Below are positions 22,866 through 31,230 of a stretch of DNA of 37,953 nt, piece after piece. The stretch covers positions 1-37,953 of the forward strand of contig NZ_VZZK01000046.1 of assembly GCF_008806385.1 (NCBI RefSeq), given 5' to 3'. The number at the start of each line of letters is the position of its first letter. Position 1 is the stretch's first letter. This DNA is from Methylobacterium soli. GTDB lineage: Bacteria; Pseudomonadota; Alphaproteobacteria; Rhizobiales; Beijerinckiaceae. Under the pieces are notes generated by a model. It worked only from the letters and a program-made list of their open reading frames with translations, made no database searches and had not been told where the DNA came from. The position numbers and the translations under genes are program-made.

Positions 22866-24602
22866 TTAACTCGCACTCACCCCGACAGGTTTTAGTTTTA
22901 CTTGTGCCACGGGAGCAGCGGTCCCACGCCTGAGCTTCTGCAGCACCTCATCACGGGTGCCGAAATGCGCCACGGAACCGGCATCGAGAACGAGAACTCT
23001 GTCGGCGGCGGCGAGAAGGCCGGCCTTGTGCGTGATCACCACGATTGTTGTCCCGAGCTGTCGCAGTTTGGCAATCGCCACCTGCAGTAGGTCGTCGCCC
23101 GTTGCGTCGAGATTCGAATTTGGCTCGTCGAGGATGATCAGGGCTGGATCTCCGTAGACGGCGCGCGCCAGTGCGATGCGCTGGCGTTGCCCGCCCGACA
23201 GCGCCACGCCGCCATCGCCGACGCGGGTATTGTAGCCTTCCGGCAATGACTGGATCAGGTCGTGCGTGCCCGCCAACGCCGAGGCTGCCAAGACCTTGGC
23301 GTGGTCGGGCGTTTCCAGGCGGGCGATATTCTCCGCAATCGTCCCCTCGAACAATTCAACGTCCTGCGGCACGTAGCCAACGTGCCGTCCGAGTTCATGC
23401 GGGTCCCAATGTCCCACCTCAGCTCCATCGAGCCGCACGGTACCGGTCACGGCGGGCCACAGGCCGATGAGCACGCGCGCGAGAGTCGATTTGCCCGCAG
23501 CACTCGGTCCGACAATGGCCAAAACGGATCCTGCATCAATCGCGAAGGTAATGTTGCGCAGGATGGGTTTGGTCACGCCCGGGGGCCCAGCATAGACCCC
23601 CTCGACCGACAATTGCCCCTGCGGATCCGCGAGGCGCATGCGTCGATCCGCCTCGACGTTCGAGAGCAGATCCTGAAGACGTCCATAGGCGGCCCGGGTG
23701 CGCCCGAAGCTGCGCCAGTTCTGCATCATGTGCTCGACCGGCAGGATCGAGCGCGACACCAGGATATTGATCGCGAAAATTACCGCGGGTGAGATCTCAC
23801 GCTCAATCGCCAAATAGGCTGCGAGCGCCAGGGTGGACATCGAGATGACCTGCCTGACGAACTTGGTGGCCGAGAGGAGAAGGCCCGATTTGTCACTCCC
23901 TGCAGCCTGCCAATTAACCGCATCGGCGTGCATGCGCGCCCAGCGCCGTGTGACAGCCGGAACCATGCCCATCGCCCAGATGGCCTCACCATTGCGATGC
24001 GAGGCCATCATCAAGCTCTCAGCGCGGGTGTTTAGGGGACCTGACTGGCTGAGTGCCGGGCGGCTCACAAACTCGTTCGCGATGCTGAGACCGATGGTGA
24101 TGAGGCAGGCAAAGATCGCCATCCCACCGAAGTAGGGGTGGATCAAAAAGCAGCCGAAAATGAAGATCGGCGTCCAAGGAGCATCGCAGAAAGCGAAGAT
24201 TGCGCTGCCGGAAAAGAAGTCCCGAATCTGATTGACATCCCGCACGCCCTGATGCTGCGAGGTCTGCCGTCGCGTGACTGCGGCGCGAAACGCAGACGCG
24301 AAGACGGTGCTGGCGAGCATCTCATCGATCCTGAGGCCCACCCGGACCAGGACGCGGGTGCGTACGGCCTCGAGGGCGCCGTAGATCCCCGTCAGGAAGA
24401 CCGCGACCACGAACAGGGCAATGAGGGTCTCGACGCTGCGTGTCGGGAGCGCCCGGGAATAGAGGTTGATCATAAACAACGGGGCAACGAAGAGGAGAAG
24501 ATTGATGCAAAGACTGAACAGGGCCACGCCACCGATGGCCGGAGCGATCGCGCGGAGTACCCGTTGAAGCGGGTTCGGGGGGGGCGGGGGGCGGTGCATC
24601 AA
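22866..24602 (-). CDS. Type I secretion ABC transporter (PrtD-like)
   Basis: A membrane permease/ATPase of 578 aa. The N-terminal transmembrane domain starts near residue 17 (IAPAIGGVALFSLCINLLLF), with CDAPWTPIFIFGCFLIHPYF typical of this subfamily. The ATPase domain shows Walker A GPSAAGKST near residue 364, the signature LSGGQRQR near 466 and Walker B LIILDEPN near 486. There is no N-terminal peptidase domain, so it belongs to the PrtD/RTX exporter group that reads C-terminal uncleaved signals. It is followed directly by HlyD and preceded by two SapC-like genes. Likely substrates are the three RTX/DUF4214 proteins in this window. Confidence 0.93.
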   Translation of the reverse strand: MMHRPPPPPNPLQRVLRAIAPAIGGVALFSLCINLLLFVAPLFMINLYSRALPTRSVETLIALFVVAVFLTGIYGALEAVRTRVLVRVGLRIDEMLASTVFASAFRAAVTRRQTSQHQGVRDVNQIRDFFSGSAIFAFCDAPWTPIFIFGCFLIHPYFGGMAIFACLITIGLSIANEFVSRPALSQSGPLNTRAESLMMASHRNGEAIWAMGMVPAVTRRWARMHADAVNWQAAGSDKSGLLLSATKFVRQVISMSTLALAAYLAIEREISPAVIFAINILVSRSILPVEHMMQNWRSFGRTRAAYGRLQDLLSNVEADRRMRLADPQGQLSVEGVYAGPPGVTKPILRNITFAIDAGSVLAIVGPSAAGKSTLARVLIGLWPAVTGTVRLDGAEVGHWDPHELGRHVGYVPQDVELFEGTIAENIARLETPDHAKVLAASALAGTHDLIQSLPEGYNTRVGDGGVALSGGQRQRIALARAVYGDPALIILDEPNSNLDATGDDLLQVAIAKLRQLGTTIVVITHKAGLLAAADRVLVLDAGSVAHFGTRDEVLQKLRRGTAAPVAQVKLKPVGVSAS

Positions 24603-24695
24603 AAAAATTCAGCGTCTCATGGAGCGAGCCGACAGCACGACTCTGTTGCATTGGCGGTCAAGCGCAATTGAGTGTCGAACTCGATCGCGCGAGAT

Positions 24696-25526
24696 TTAGA
24701 ACCGAATTGTATCGTCCTCGACAAGCCAACTCGTCTCCTGCTCGCTCGGGGAGAGCAGAATGGCATCAACATCGCTGCTCGGCGCCAGAGCTGCCAGCGA
24801 CCGTTTAGGGTGTATTCCAGACCCCATCGAAAACTCTGCGACCAAGGCCAATTCGACGGCCATCACGGAGTGCGCCATCCAGTCAGCCAGACGCGTCCCG
24901 AACTCCGAACGAAGGGCCTCTGGAGAAATGGCCAACAACGGCGCTTTCATGTCGAGTCCGGCGATGGCTGGATCATTTCTGTCGAAAGGCTTGAGAAGAC
25001 CCGCTTGATCCAAGTGCCCGGCAGCCTCAGCCAAGGCACCTCGCCCGTTCCAGGCCGCGCGCAACTCGCGACGGACCTGGGCGAGAGCGTCGCTCTCCTT
25101 GTTCCCGGCTTCGAAGAACGCGTAGGCTTGGTCGGCCCCAACGCAACAGGGATCGAGCTGAACGACGTCTCTCCCCGTCTCATCCTCCGTGTGAAAGGGG
25201 TGAAGACGCAGCACCAGCGGGAGATAGGTCGCAGTTTCCAAACCCATCTCAGGCACGCCGGCATCCGCAGGCCCGGCGTCGGATGACAGGCGGCTTGGTA
25301 GAAGCGCTGTTGGACGAACGCTGCTGCCAAAACGCTCGAACGCGATGCGATACTCATGTGAGACACGGTGCAGCTCCGATCGCGTGATCGGCACCGACGA
25401 ATTGGCGTCCTCCCAGCGCGGATTGCATGAGAACGCCCATCGCAATCCGGCGAGCTGATCCGGACAGAGCTCAAGGCGCGCGAATTCTGTGTTCGCCGGA
25501 CGGGAATGCGCGGAGGCGCTCATCAT
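24696..25526 (-). CDS. SapC-like protein in the type I secretion operon (second)
   Basis: A protein of 276 aa. The SapC-like core is recognisable by pattern: LPLVLRLHPF, then a hydrophobic strand (DVVQLDPCC), then AYAFFEAGNKESDALAQVRR and LDQAGLLKPFD. The same order is seen in the SapC gene at 8050 (YPFLIG ... SFFDEAGALSPLVTEV ... LQSAGVIEPW). The N-terminal 85 residues and the C-terminal tail (SWLVEDDTIRF) are divergent. The ATG overlaps the preceding stop (ATGA at 25523-25526), and 93 bp separate it from the ABC gene. The family call is by pattern only. A role as an export or assembly helper for RTX/S-layer proteins is inferred from context. Confidence 0.65.
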   Translation of the reverse strand: MMSASAHSRPANTEFARLELCPDQLAGLRWAFSCNPRWEDANSSVPITRSELHRVSHEYRIAFERFGSSVRPTALLPSRLSSDAGPADAGVPEMGLETATYLPLVLRLHPFHTEDETGRDVVQLDPCCVGADQAYAFFEAGNKESDALAQVRRELRAAWNGRGALAEAAGHLDQAGLLKPFDRNDPAIAGLDMKAPLLAISPEALRSEFGTRLADWMAHSVMAVELALVAEFSMGSGIHPKRSLAALAPSSDVDAILLSPSEQETSWLVEDDTIRF

Positions 25527-26251
25527 AAGGAGGCCTCGGACTGCGCGATGAAGGAGGCAGCATCATCTGCCATGCGCACGCGTGTGGCGCGATGCTGATG
25601 AACAAGTCGCTGCATGGTGAACAGCGAGAGTTCATGCGCCACGAGCAGCCGAACCACGTCAAGGTCGCTGTCGAGCTTAGCCTCGCGCAGCCGCTGCCAG
25701 CGTAACATTGAATCGCGGGTGACGATCGCGAGGCCCGTGAGCGCCACCCGGTGACCGCCGATTGTGAGATCAACGTCCCAGGGATCGAGAAGGTGGTGCG
25801 TCGCGAGTGTTTCCGTCAAAGCGCGGGTCCGAGCCCGGTCGTGCAGGAAAATCTGGAGCGCGTTCAGGCGCCGTTGCATCTCGGACGAGGCCTCGCCCGC
25901 TTCCGTGAAGGCTGGTTGACCCGCATAGGCTGGAGGCAAGGACCGATCAATCATCAAAGCATGCCGCGCGTCGCCCGTGTCAGCTGCCGCGAACGGGAAA
26001 GCCTCGACCAGCAGCGGGCGCACGGGCAGTTCCGTCCCGGAAACATCGTCCGGAGCGAGGCTGCGCAAAGCGATCAGTTCAAGACCCGATGCCAATCGGC
26101 GCCAAATGATCGGATAGAAGCGCGCCAGGAGGGAAGCTTCTCGCATCACCAATGGTACAGCTTGGCGCAGGTGGCGGCCGCCATACTCTACCTCACGATA
26201 GAGCTCGAAAGCATCCTCTTCCTCTCGAAATTCTCGCAAGTCAGTGTACAT
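25523..26251 (-). CDS. SapC-like protein in the type I secretion operon (first)
   Basis: A protein of 242 aa from the ATG at 26251; a GTG at 26269 would add six residues. The SapC-like layout is clear: FYPIIWRRLASGLELIALRS, then LVEAFPF, ALMIDRSLPPAY, PAFTEAGEASSEMQRRLNAL, then LATHHLLDPWDVDLTIGG and TGLAIV, and a C-terminal helical tail. It corresponds to the SapC order PF - ID - LF/G - LLxPW - L.GL. It heads a four-gene minus-strand operon (two SapC-like genes, ABC, HlyD), with four-base overlap to the second. The family assignment is by motif order; biochemical activity is unknown. Confidence 0.65.
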   Translation of the reverse strand: MYTDLREFREEEDAFELYREVEYGGRHLRQAVPLVMREASLLARFYPIIWRRLASGLELIALRSLAPDDVSGTELPVRPLLVEAFPFAAADTGDARHALMIDRSLPPAYAGQPAFTEAGEASSEMQRRLNALQIFLHDRARTRALTETLATHHLLDPWDVDLTIGGHRVALTGLAIVTRDSMLRWQRLREAKLDSDLDVVRLLVAHELSLFTMQRLVHQHRATRVRMADDAASFIAQSEASL

Positions 26252-26572
26252 TGAAGCTTCACGATTCACACGAGTGTGTCACAATAGGCGTCAGAAAATA
26301 TGCAATAAGACAAGTATCATTAAACTCATTTAATTGTTCTTTTGAGGCGCCTGCTAAAGCAACAAGGTCCACCTTCAATTGAACATTTTCACGCCATTGT
26401 GACAAAACGGCGACGGTCCGTTGAATTGTGGCCGCGAAGCGGCTTAACGAGGTTCTCGGGGGAGGGAAGGAAATTAAATTTTGTTGCCAACTTGTGCGTG
26501 TATCGGTACAGGAATGCACTGACTCCCGCCAGCCGCAAAGTGGTTTGCGGGGGGTAAAAAGAGGGGAAGGCA
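26252..26572. promoter_or_regulatory. Divergent promoter region of the secretion operon and surface genes
   Basis: About 320 bp with relatively low GC separates the minus-strand SapC-like/ABC/HlyD operon from the plus-strand gene at 26573. A perfect 10-bp palindrome, TTCAATTGAA, lies at 26374-26383. No hairpin with a T-run is seen. It probably holds both promoters, but I cannot place the boxes reliably. Confidence 0.4.
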
Positions 26573-27532
26573 GTGTCGGGTGGGGGTGAGCTTCGAGCCG
26601 TAACGCGCGTTTTGACGCTCAAGTCCGGCTTGTATCTGCTGCGGTACGTGAGTGCCGACGACAGGCGCTACCCGCCCCGCGTGCTGGTGGCCGTGGATCC
26701 CGATCAGTCGGACGGGCTCTCGTTCCAGCCTATGCCAGGCCGTGTGCATAACCTGTTGCGAAAGCCTGGTGAGGTTCTGATCGTGTCGGTTGACGGTGAG
26801 GCGCGCCTGCTGGTGTCGACCTTGCGCGAGGCGGCTGGGATTTCCGATACGATCGTGCTCAAGGTCGATCGGCTGGATGGAGCGGAAACTGCGTCTGCCC
26901 CGGTCATGCGCGGTGCTCTGCCAGGCCCAGTGCCGCCGGCGGCACCGGCACCGGCTCCGCTGCCCGCCCGGGCGCTGCGGCTCGGAGCTCATATCGAGCG
27001 CGTCGGGGACATGATCGTTGATAGTCCCGACTGGATCGGGAGTGAGACGAGTCGGGCCCGGATCGAGGGGCTTTCACTGTTTTGGCCGAACCGGCCAGAA
27101 GGTATCGACATTGAGTACTCTGTCTCACTGCTCGGTCGTGGACGCTTGCCGAACACACTGACAGGCGGGTTTGTCGGCAGCCGCGGTCAAGGTCGGGCCA
27201 TCAACGGGATCTTCATGAACCTCGTCGGTCCCCGGGCCGCGGGGTACCGGCTGGTGGCGGAGGCAATCTTCAGCGACGGGACCCGCAACAGCTCGCGCGA
27301 TGGCGGCGTGCAGCTCTTCGGCCCGACCGGGCGCGAATATCTCGTCGGGCTCTCGATTAACCTTGAGGAAGTGGCGATGCAGGACGCTGTCGCGCAGCCG
27401 CGAATCTTCCGGAGCGAGAGTGCGGCATTCTCGTCGCCACATGTCCTTCATCAGGACGCGTCCAATGTTTCCGACCTGCCGCGGTTACCGCCGCGCCTGC
27501 AGATCCGTCGTCCCCTACGCAGCGGCGGATAG
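26573..27532 (+). CDS. Unrecognised protein linked to type I secretion, 319 aa
   Basis: The start is a GTG with AGGGGAAGG just upstream. Three parts are visible: an N-terminal beta-rich domain of about 100 residues (LKSGLYLLRYVSADDRRYPP, GEVLIVSVDGEARLLVSTL); a Pro/Ala linker (PVPPAAPAPAPLPARA); and a second beta-rich domain, about residues 135-260 (MIVDSPDWIGSETSRARIEG, GGFVGSRGQGRAINGIFMNL, YRLVAEAIFSDG), followed by a polar tail. The W...GTRG..I.G pattern loosely recalls small surface beta domains. No named family is assigned. It lies between the exporter operon and an RTX gene, so a surface or envelope role is plausible. Confidence 0.6.
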   Translation: MSGGGELRAVTRVLTLKSGLYLLRYVSADDRRYPPRVLVAVDPDQSDGLSFQPMPGRVHNLLRKPGEVLIVSVDGEARLLVSTLREAAGISDTIVLKVDRLDGAETASAPVMRGALPGPVPPAAPAPAPLPARALRLGAHIERVGDMIVDSPDWIGSETSRARIEGLSLFWPNRPEGIDIEYSVSLLGRGRLPNTLTGGFVGSRGQGRAINGIFMNLVGPRAAGYRLVAEAIFSDGTRNSSRDGGVQLFGPTGREYLVGLSINLEEVAMQDAVAQPRIFRSESAAFSSPHVLHQDASNVSDLPRLPPRLQIRRPLRSGG

Positions 27533-27617
27533 TAGGGCCTACCAGCGCGCTGGGAGGCAATAGCCGAGCGGCGTATCAAGATTTCCAGTCTGGTTGATTA
27601 AACGAAGAGGTTAAGGG

Positions 27618-29282
27618 ATGACCGTCGCAGTTGAGACCCCTGGCGGAGGAACCGCACCTCCAGGATTTGCTGCCGCCGCGAGCGCGGCCCTTGCCGCAGC
27701 TGGATTCGGCAGCGGGACCGTGCCGGTCACCGAGGTGGGGCCGAACTCTCCGGCCAACGCGTCCGTCGCTGACGCGAGTGTGTCGGGAACCTACACGAAC
27801 ACGAAGGGCTCTGCTGTCGTCGGCGTCACGGGCAACAACATCAACGTGCAGAACGCTGATGCGGGCACCCCTCAGACTGCCCTGCTCACGGGCAGCAACA
27901 ACACCTACACGGGTGGTTTCGGGACGACCCAGGCTTTCGTGACCGGCAACAACAACAAGATCGGTCTCGGCGGCGGTAGCGATACCGTGTCGGCTGACGC
28001 GAGTGCGACCGGTAACAAGGTCGATGGTGGTACGGGCGCGGACATCTTCACGTTCTCCGGCGGCAACACGGCTCCGGCCGCGAATTCGGCTGCGCCGAGC
28101 GCGGTCGTGAGTGGCGTCTCGAACGTGGCTAAAATCACGACCGATGCACAGGGTCACATCGTGGTGACGTCGACCTCCGGTGGTTCGGCGACCCTGTCGG
28201 GTGTGGAGTACATCCGTCTGTCCGAGACCAGCGTCGCGGCGATCGTCCAGAATGCCGATCAGGCTGCGGTCGCGCGCCTCTACGAGGCGGTCCTCGGCCG
28301 CACCGTCGATCAGGCTGGCTTCGAAAGCTGGAAGACTGCCCTCGAGGGTGGCCGCAGCGTTTCGCAGATTGCCAGCGACATTCTGAACAGCGCCGAGGGT
28401 CAGGCAAAGCTGGCAGCGATGGACACGACGAAGTTCGTGACGACGCTCTACGATCAGCTGCTCGAGCGAGCCCCTGATACGGGCGGGCTTCAGGGCTGGG
28501 TCAACGCGATCGATCACGGCGGCCTCTCCCGTGCCGACGTGGCTCTGGCCTTCGCCAACTCGGCCGAAGGTGCGACCGTGACGAACGGGAATCACACGGT
28601 CATTCTGAACGCGCCGATCTTGGCATCCTCCACGACCGATGCAGCCGGTCATCTCACCGTCACTTCGGGAGCTGGTGATGAGCTGCTTCGCGGCGGAGCC
28701 AAGAGCGACCTCCTGATCCTCGGCGACGGCTCCGACACGGTCGATGGCGGCGCCGGCTTCGATCAGGTTCAGATCAACGAGCCGCTGGCGAACTACGCCA
28801 CCCGCGTGGAAGGCAACAAGTTCGTTGTCACGAACCTCCAGACCACGGCCGAGACGACGATCCAGAACGCCGAGTACATCAAGTTTGGTGACGCGGTCGT
28901 GATCAACGCCTCGACGTCGGATGAGGCCGTGATCGCCCGCATGTACCACGCCGTTCTCGATCGTTCGGCCGATGCTGGTGGCCTCGAGAGCTTCTGGACA
29001 GCCGATCATGCCGGCGCCTCGCTGAACAATCTCGCGGACGTATTCCTGGGCAGCGCCGAGTTCCAGGCTCAGCACGGGAATTTGACGAACTCCGAGTTTG
29101 TGACGCTGATGTACGACAATATGATGCATCGAGCACCCGACGCGGCGGGCCTGAACCACTTCGTGAGCCTCCTCGACAACGGCTCGATCTCGAAGGCCGA
29201 CGTTGTTGTAACCTTCGCCGCATCGGCTGAGGCGGAGGCCAAGACGGCTGGTACGATCCACATCATCACCGACCACATCTGA
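27618..29282 (+). CDS. RTX/DUF4214 secreted protein with two DUF4214 regions
   Basis: A protein of 554 aa, and a probable type I secretion substrate. The first 200 residues are Asn/Gly/Thr-rich beta repeats (GNNINVQ, GSNNTY, GNNNKIGLGGGSDTV, GGTGADIF). Two DUF4214 regions follow, each with paired motifs: ARLYEAVLGRTVDQAGFESW with LYDQLLERAPDTGGLQGW, and ARMYHAVLDRSADAGGLESF with MYDNMMHRAPDAAGLNHF. Between them lies a single GDGSDTVDGGAGFDQV RTX block. GAAGAGG seven bases before the ATG supports the start. It shares module style with the proteins at 3692 and 15607. A strong terminator follows. Confidence 0.88.
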   Translation: MTVAVETPGGGTAPPGFAAAASAALAAAGFGSGTVPVTEVGPNSPANASVADASVSGTYTNTKGSAVVGVTGNNINVQNADAGTPQTALLTGSNNTYTGGFGTTQAFVTGNNNKIGLGGGSDTVSADASATGNKVDGGTGADIFTFSGGNTAPAANSAAPSAVVSGVSNVAKITTDAQGHIVVTSTSGGSATLSGVEYIRLSETSVAAIVQNADQAAVARLYEAVLGRTVDQAGFESWKTALEGGRSVSQIASDILNSAEGQAKLAAMDTTKFVTTLYDQLLERAPDTGGLQGWVNAIDHGGLSRADVALAFANSAEGATVTNGNHTVILNAPILASSTTDAAGHLTVTSGAGDELLRGGAKSDLLILGDGSDTVDGGAGFDQVQINEPLANYATRVEGNKFVVTNLQTTAETTIQNAEYIKFGDAVVINASTSDEAVIARMYHAVLDRSADAGGLESFWTADHAGASLNNLADVFLGSAEFQAQHGNLTNSEFVTLMYDNMMHRAPDAAGLNHFVSLLDNGSISKADVVVTFAASAEAEAKTAGTIHIITDHI

Positions 29283-29302
29283 GTGATCTGATCGGCGTAG
29301 CG

Positions 29303-29338
29303 GAAGGCCGGACCCTTGGTCCGGCCTTCTTTGCTTGT
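29303..29338 (+). terminator. Rho-independent terminator of the RTX gene
   Basis: GAAGGCCGGACC (29303-29314) pairs perfectly over 12 bp with GGTCCGGCCTTC (29318-29329) across a CTT loop, followed by TTTGCTTGTT. Confidence 0.92.
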
Positions 29339-29406
29339 TAGGAGGCCGCAGCCGCGGGTTGTCGGCCTAGCGTTGTCTCCACCATGGCTCGGGAAACGGC
29401 CGGCTC

Positions 29407-29979
29407 GTGAAAATTGTCCTCAACATCGGTTCAGGCCCGCACAACCCGGCCCGCATGCATCCGTTCTTTCGGGAGGGGGATGCGTGGCGCCAGGTGCGGG
29501 TCGACATTGATCCGTATGTTGAACCTGACGTCGTCGCCTCGGCGGTCGATCTTTCGGCCTTCGCGAGCGGCAGCGTCGACGCGGTATGGTCCTCGCATCA
29601 TCTAGAGCATCTCTATGAGCACGAAGCCGCGCAGGCTCTCAGCGAGTTCCGGCGTGTGCTGCGCCCCACGGGCTTTGCGCTTCTCACGACACCAGATCTC
29701 GCCGCAGTGGCGGAACTGATCGCGCAGGGACGCGCGGAGGACATTGCCTATCGCTCCCCTGCGGGTCCTGTGACCGCCATGGACATGCTCTACGGCTTCC
29801 GTCCGGCTCTGAGAGCGGGGCGCGCCTACATGGCGCATCGGACCGGCTACACCGCAGATCGATTATACCGCGCTCTGGAGGACGCCGGTTTTCCTCGGGC
29901 CCAAGTTCGGCCTGGCGCGCGCTATGATCTTTGGGCTGCTGCTTTTATGGAGGATGCCACGATTGAGGTCCGTCTCTGA
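29407..29979 (+). CDS. SAM-dependent methyltransferase, glycan cluster
   Basis: A class I methyltransferase of 190 aa, starting at a GTG (29407). LNIGSGPHNP at the N-terminus is motif I. VDIDPYVEPDVVASAVDLSA carries the acidic residue for SAM ribose binding. VDAVWSSHHLEHLYEHEAAQ, then EFRRVLRPTGFALLTTPDL, are motifs typical of the Methyltransf_11 group found in polysaccharide clusters. It is the first gene of a plus-strand operon with three glycosyltransferases, 24 bp before the next gene. It may cap or modify a sugar chain. Confidence 0.85.
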   Translation: MKIVLNIGSGPHNPARMHPFFREGDAWRQVRVDIDPYVEPDVVASAVDLSAFASGSVDAVWSSHHLEHLYEHEAAQALSEFRRVLRPTGFALLTTPDLAAVAELIAQGRAEDIAYRSPAGPVTAMDMLYGFRPALRAGRAYMAHRTGYTADRLYRALEDAGFPRAQVRPGARYDLWAAAFMEDATIEVRL

Positions 29980-30003
29980 CGGAGACCTCTCCGCAGGCAA
30001 TCC

Positions 30004-31230
30004 ATGACACAGGTTCTGTTCGTCCATCAGAATTTTCCCGGTCAGTTTGGTCCGATCGTCGGGGCTCTGCGCGCAGCCGGCGGCTTTCGCCTCGCGGCGA
30101 TCGGCCGGCGCCTCCACGCGCCACAGGGCTTTTCCTACTATCCCTACACGCTCGAACCCGTTGCCACGTCCGGCAGCTCCGTTGTTGATACTCTGACGCA
30201 ACGTGCCGCGGCCGCGGAGGCGGTCGCCGAGCAAGGACGCCGCTTGAAGCAGGACGGTTTTAATCCCGACGTGATCCTGGTTCACGCAGGGTGGGGGGAG
30301 GGTCTGTTCCTGCGCGATCTGTTTCCGCAAGCGCGGATCGTCTGCTACTGTGAGTATTATTATGGTCGCACCGGCAGTGATCTGACCTTTGACCCCGAGT
30401 TCTTCCTCGCATCCGACGACGTTCTGCATCGTCTGCGCGGCGCCAACGCGCTCTCGCTCGCGACAATGGACGATGCTGACATCTGTGTTGCACCGACCGC
30501 CTGGCAGAAGTCGACCTTCCCGACTGAGTTCGCCTCCAAGATCGCGGTGCTGCACGAGGGCATCGACATCGATGCCTTCGTGACCATGGAGCCGCGACCA
30601 ATGCGGTTTGCGCAAACCGGAATCGAGATCACCCCCGGGTCACCGGTGGTGACTTACGTGGCTCGCACTCTTGAGCCCTATCGTGGCTTTCACACCTTCA
30701 TGCGCGCGCTGCCTGCGCTTCTCGCGCAGGAGCCGGAGGTTCAGGTTCTCATCATCGGGAAGGTGAGGGGAGGGTACGGACCAAGCCCCCCGGACGGGCG
30801 TACCTGGCGCCAGGTGTTCTCCGAGGAACTCGAAGGGCGCCTCGATCCGGCACGCATTCACTTCCTCGGTTGGGCCAGCCGCGAGGTCTACGCCAACTGC
30901 CTGCGCCTATCGCGCGTCCACGCGTATCTGACGTACCCGTTCGTGCTCTCCTGGTCGCTCCTAGAAGCGATGGCGGCGGGGTGCGCAATCGTCGCATCGG
31001 ATACCGCTCCGGTGCGCGAGGTTCTGCAGGACCGGGAGACCGCACGCCTCGTGGACTTCTTCCAGCCGGTAGATTGGGCCGGACAGATCCGCGAACTCCT
31101 GCACGCGACCGAACAGCGGCAGCAGCTTGGAATGGCCGCGCGTCTCGCCGTGATTGAGCAGGGTCTCACACGGAAGGCTTGTGCCGCCCGATGGCTCGAG
31201 CTCATCCGCTCCCTCGCAGGTCGAACATGA
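30004..31230 (+). CDS. GT4-family glycosyltransferase
   Basis: A protein of 408 aa with a GT-B fold. The N-terminal domain (VLFVHQNFPGQFGPIVGALR, then PDVILVHAGWGEGLFLRDLF) is of the Glyco_trans_4-like type that often precedes GT4 catalytic domains. The C-terminal domain shows VARTLEPYRGFHTFMRALP, VHAYLTYPFVLSWSLLEAMA with the acidic E of the E-x7-E region, and AAGCAIVASDTAPVREVL. It acts on nucleotide sugars in the cytoplasm. Its stop overlaps the start of the next gene (ATGA at 31227-31230), so the two are coupled. Confidence 0.9.
   Translation: MTQVLFVHQNFPGQFGPIVGALRAAGGFRLAAIGRRLHAPQGFSYYPYTLEPVATSGSSVVDTLTQRAAAAEAVAEQGRRLKQDGFNPDVILVHAGWGEGLFLRDLFPQARIVCYCEYYYGRTGSDLTFDPEFFLASDDVLHRLRGANALSLATMDDADICVAPTAWQKSTFPTEFASKIAVLHEGIDIDAFVTMEPRPMRFAQTGIEITPGSPVVTYVARTLEPYRGFHTFMRALPALLAQEPEVQVLIIGKVRGGYGPSPPDGRTWRQVFSEELEGRLDPARIHFLGWASREVYANCLRLSRVHAYLTYPFVLSWSLLEAMAAGCAIVASDTAPVREVLQDRETARLVDFFQPVDWAGQIRELLHATEQRQQLGMAARLAVIEQGLTRKACAARWLELIRSLAGRT

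Noticed and set aside
27576..29276. A 566-aa minus-strand frame opposite the RTX gene
   Set aside because: It is an antisense shadow of repetitive GC-rich codons; the plus strand shows clear DUF4214 motifs, a ribosome binding site and a terminator.
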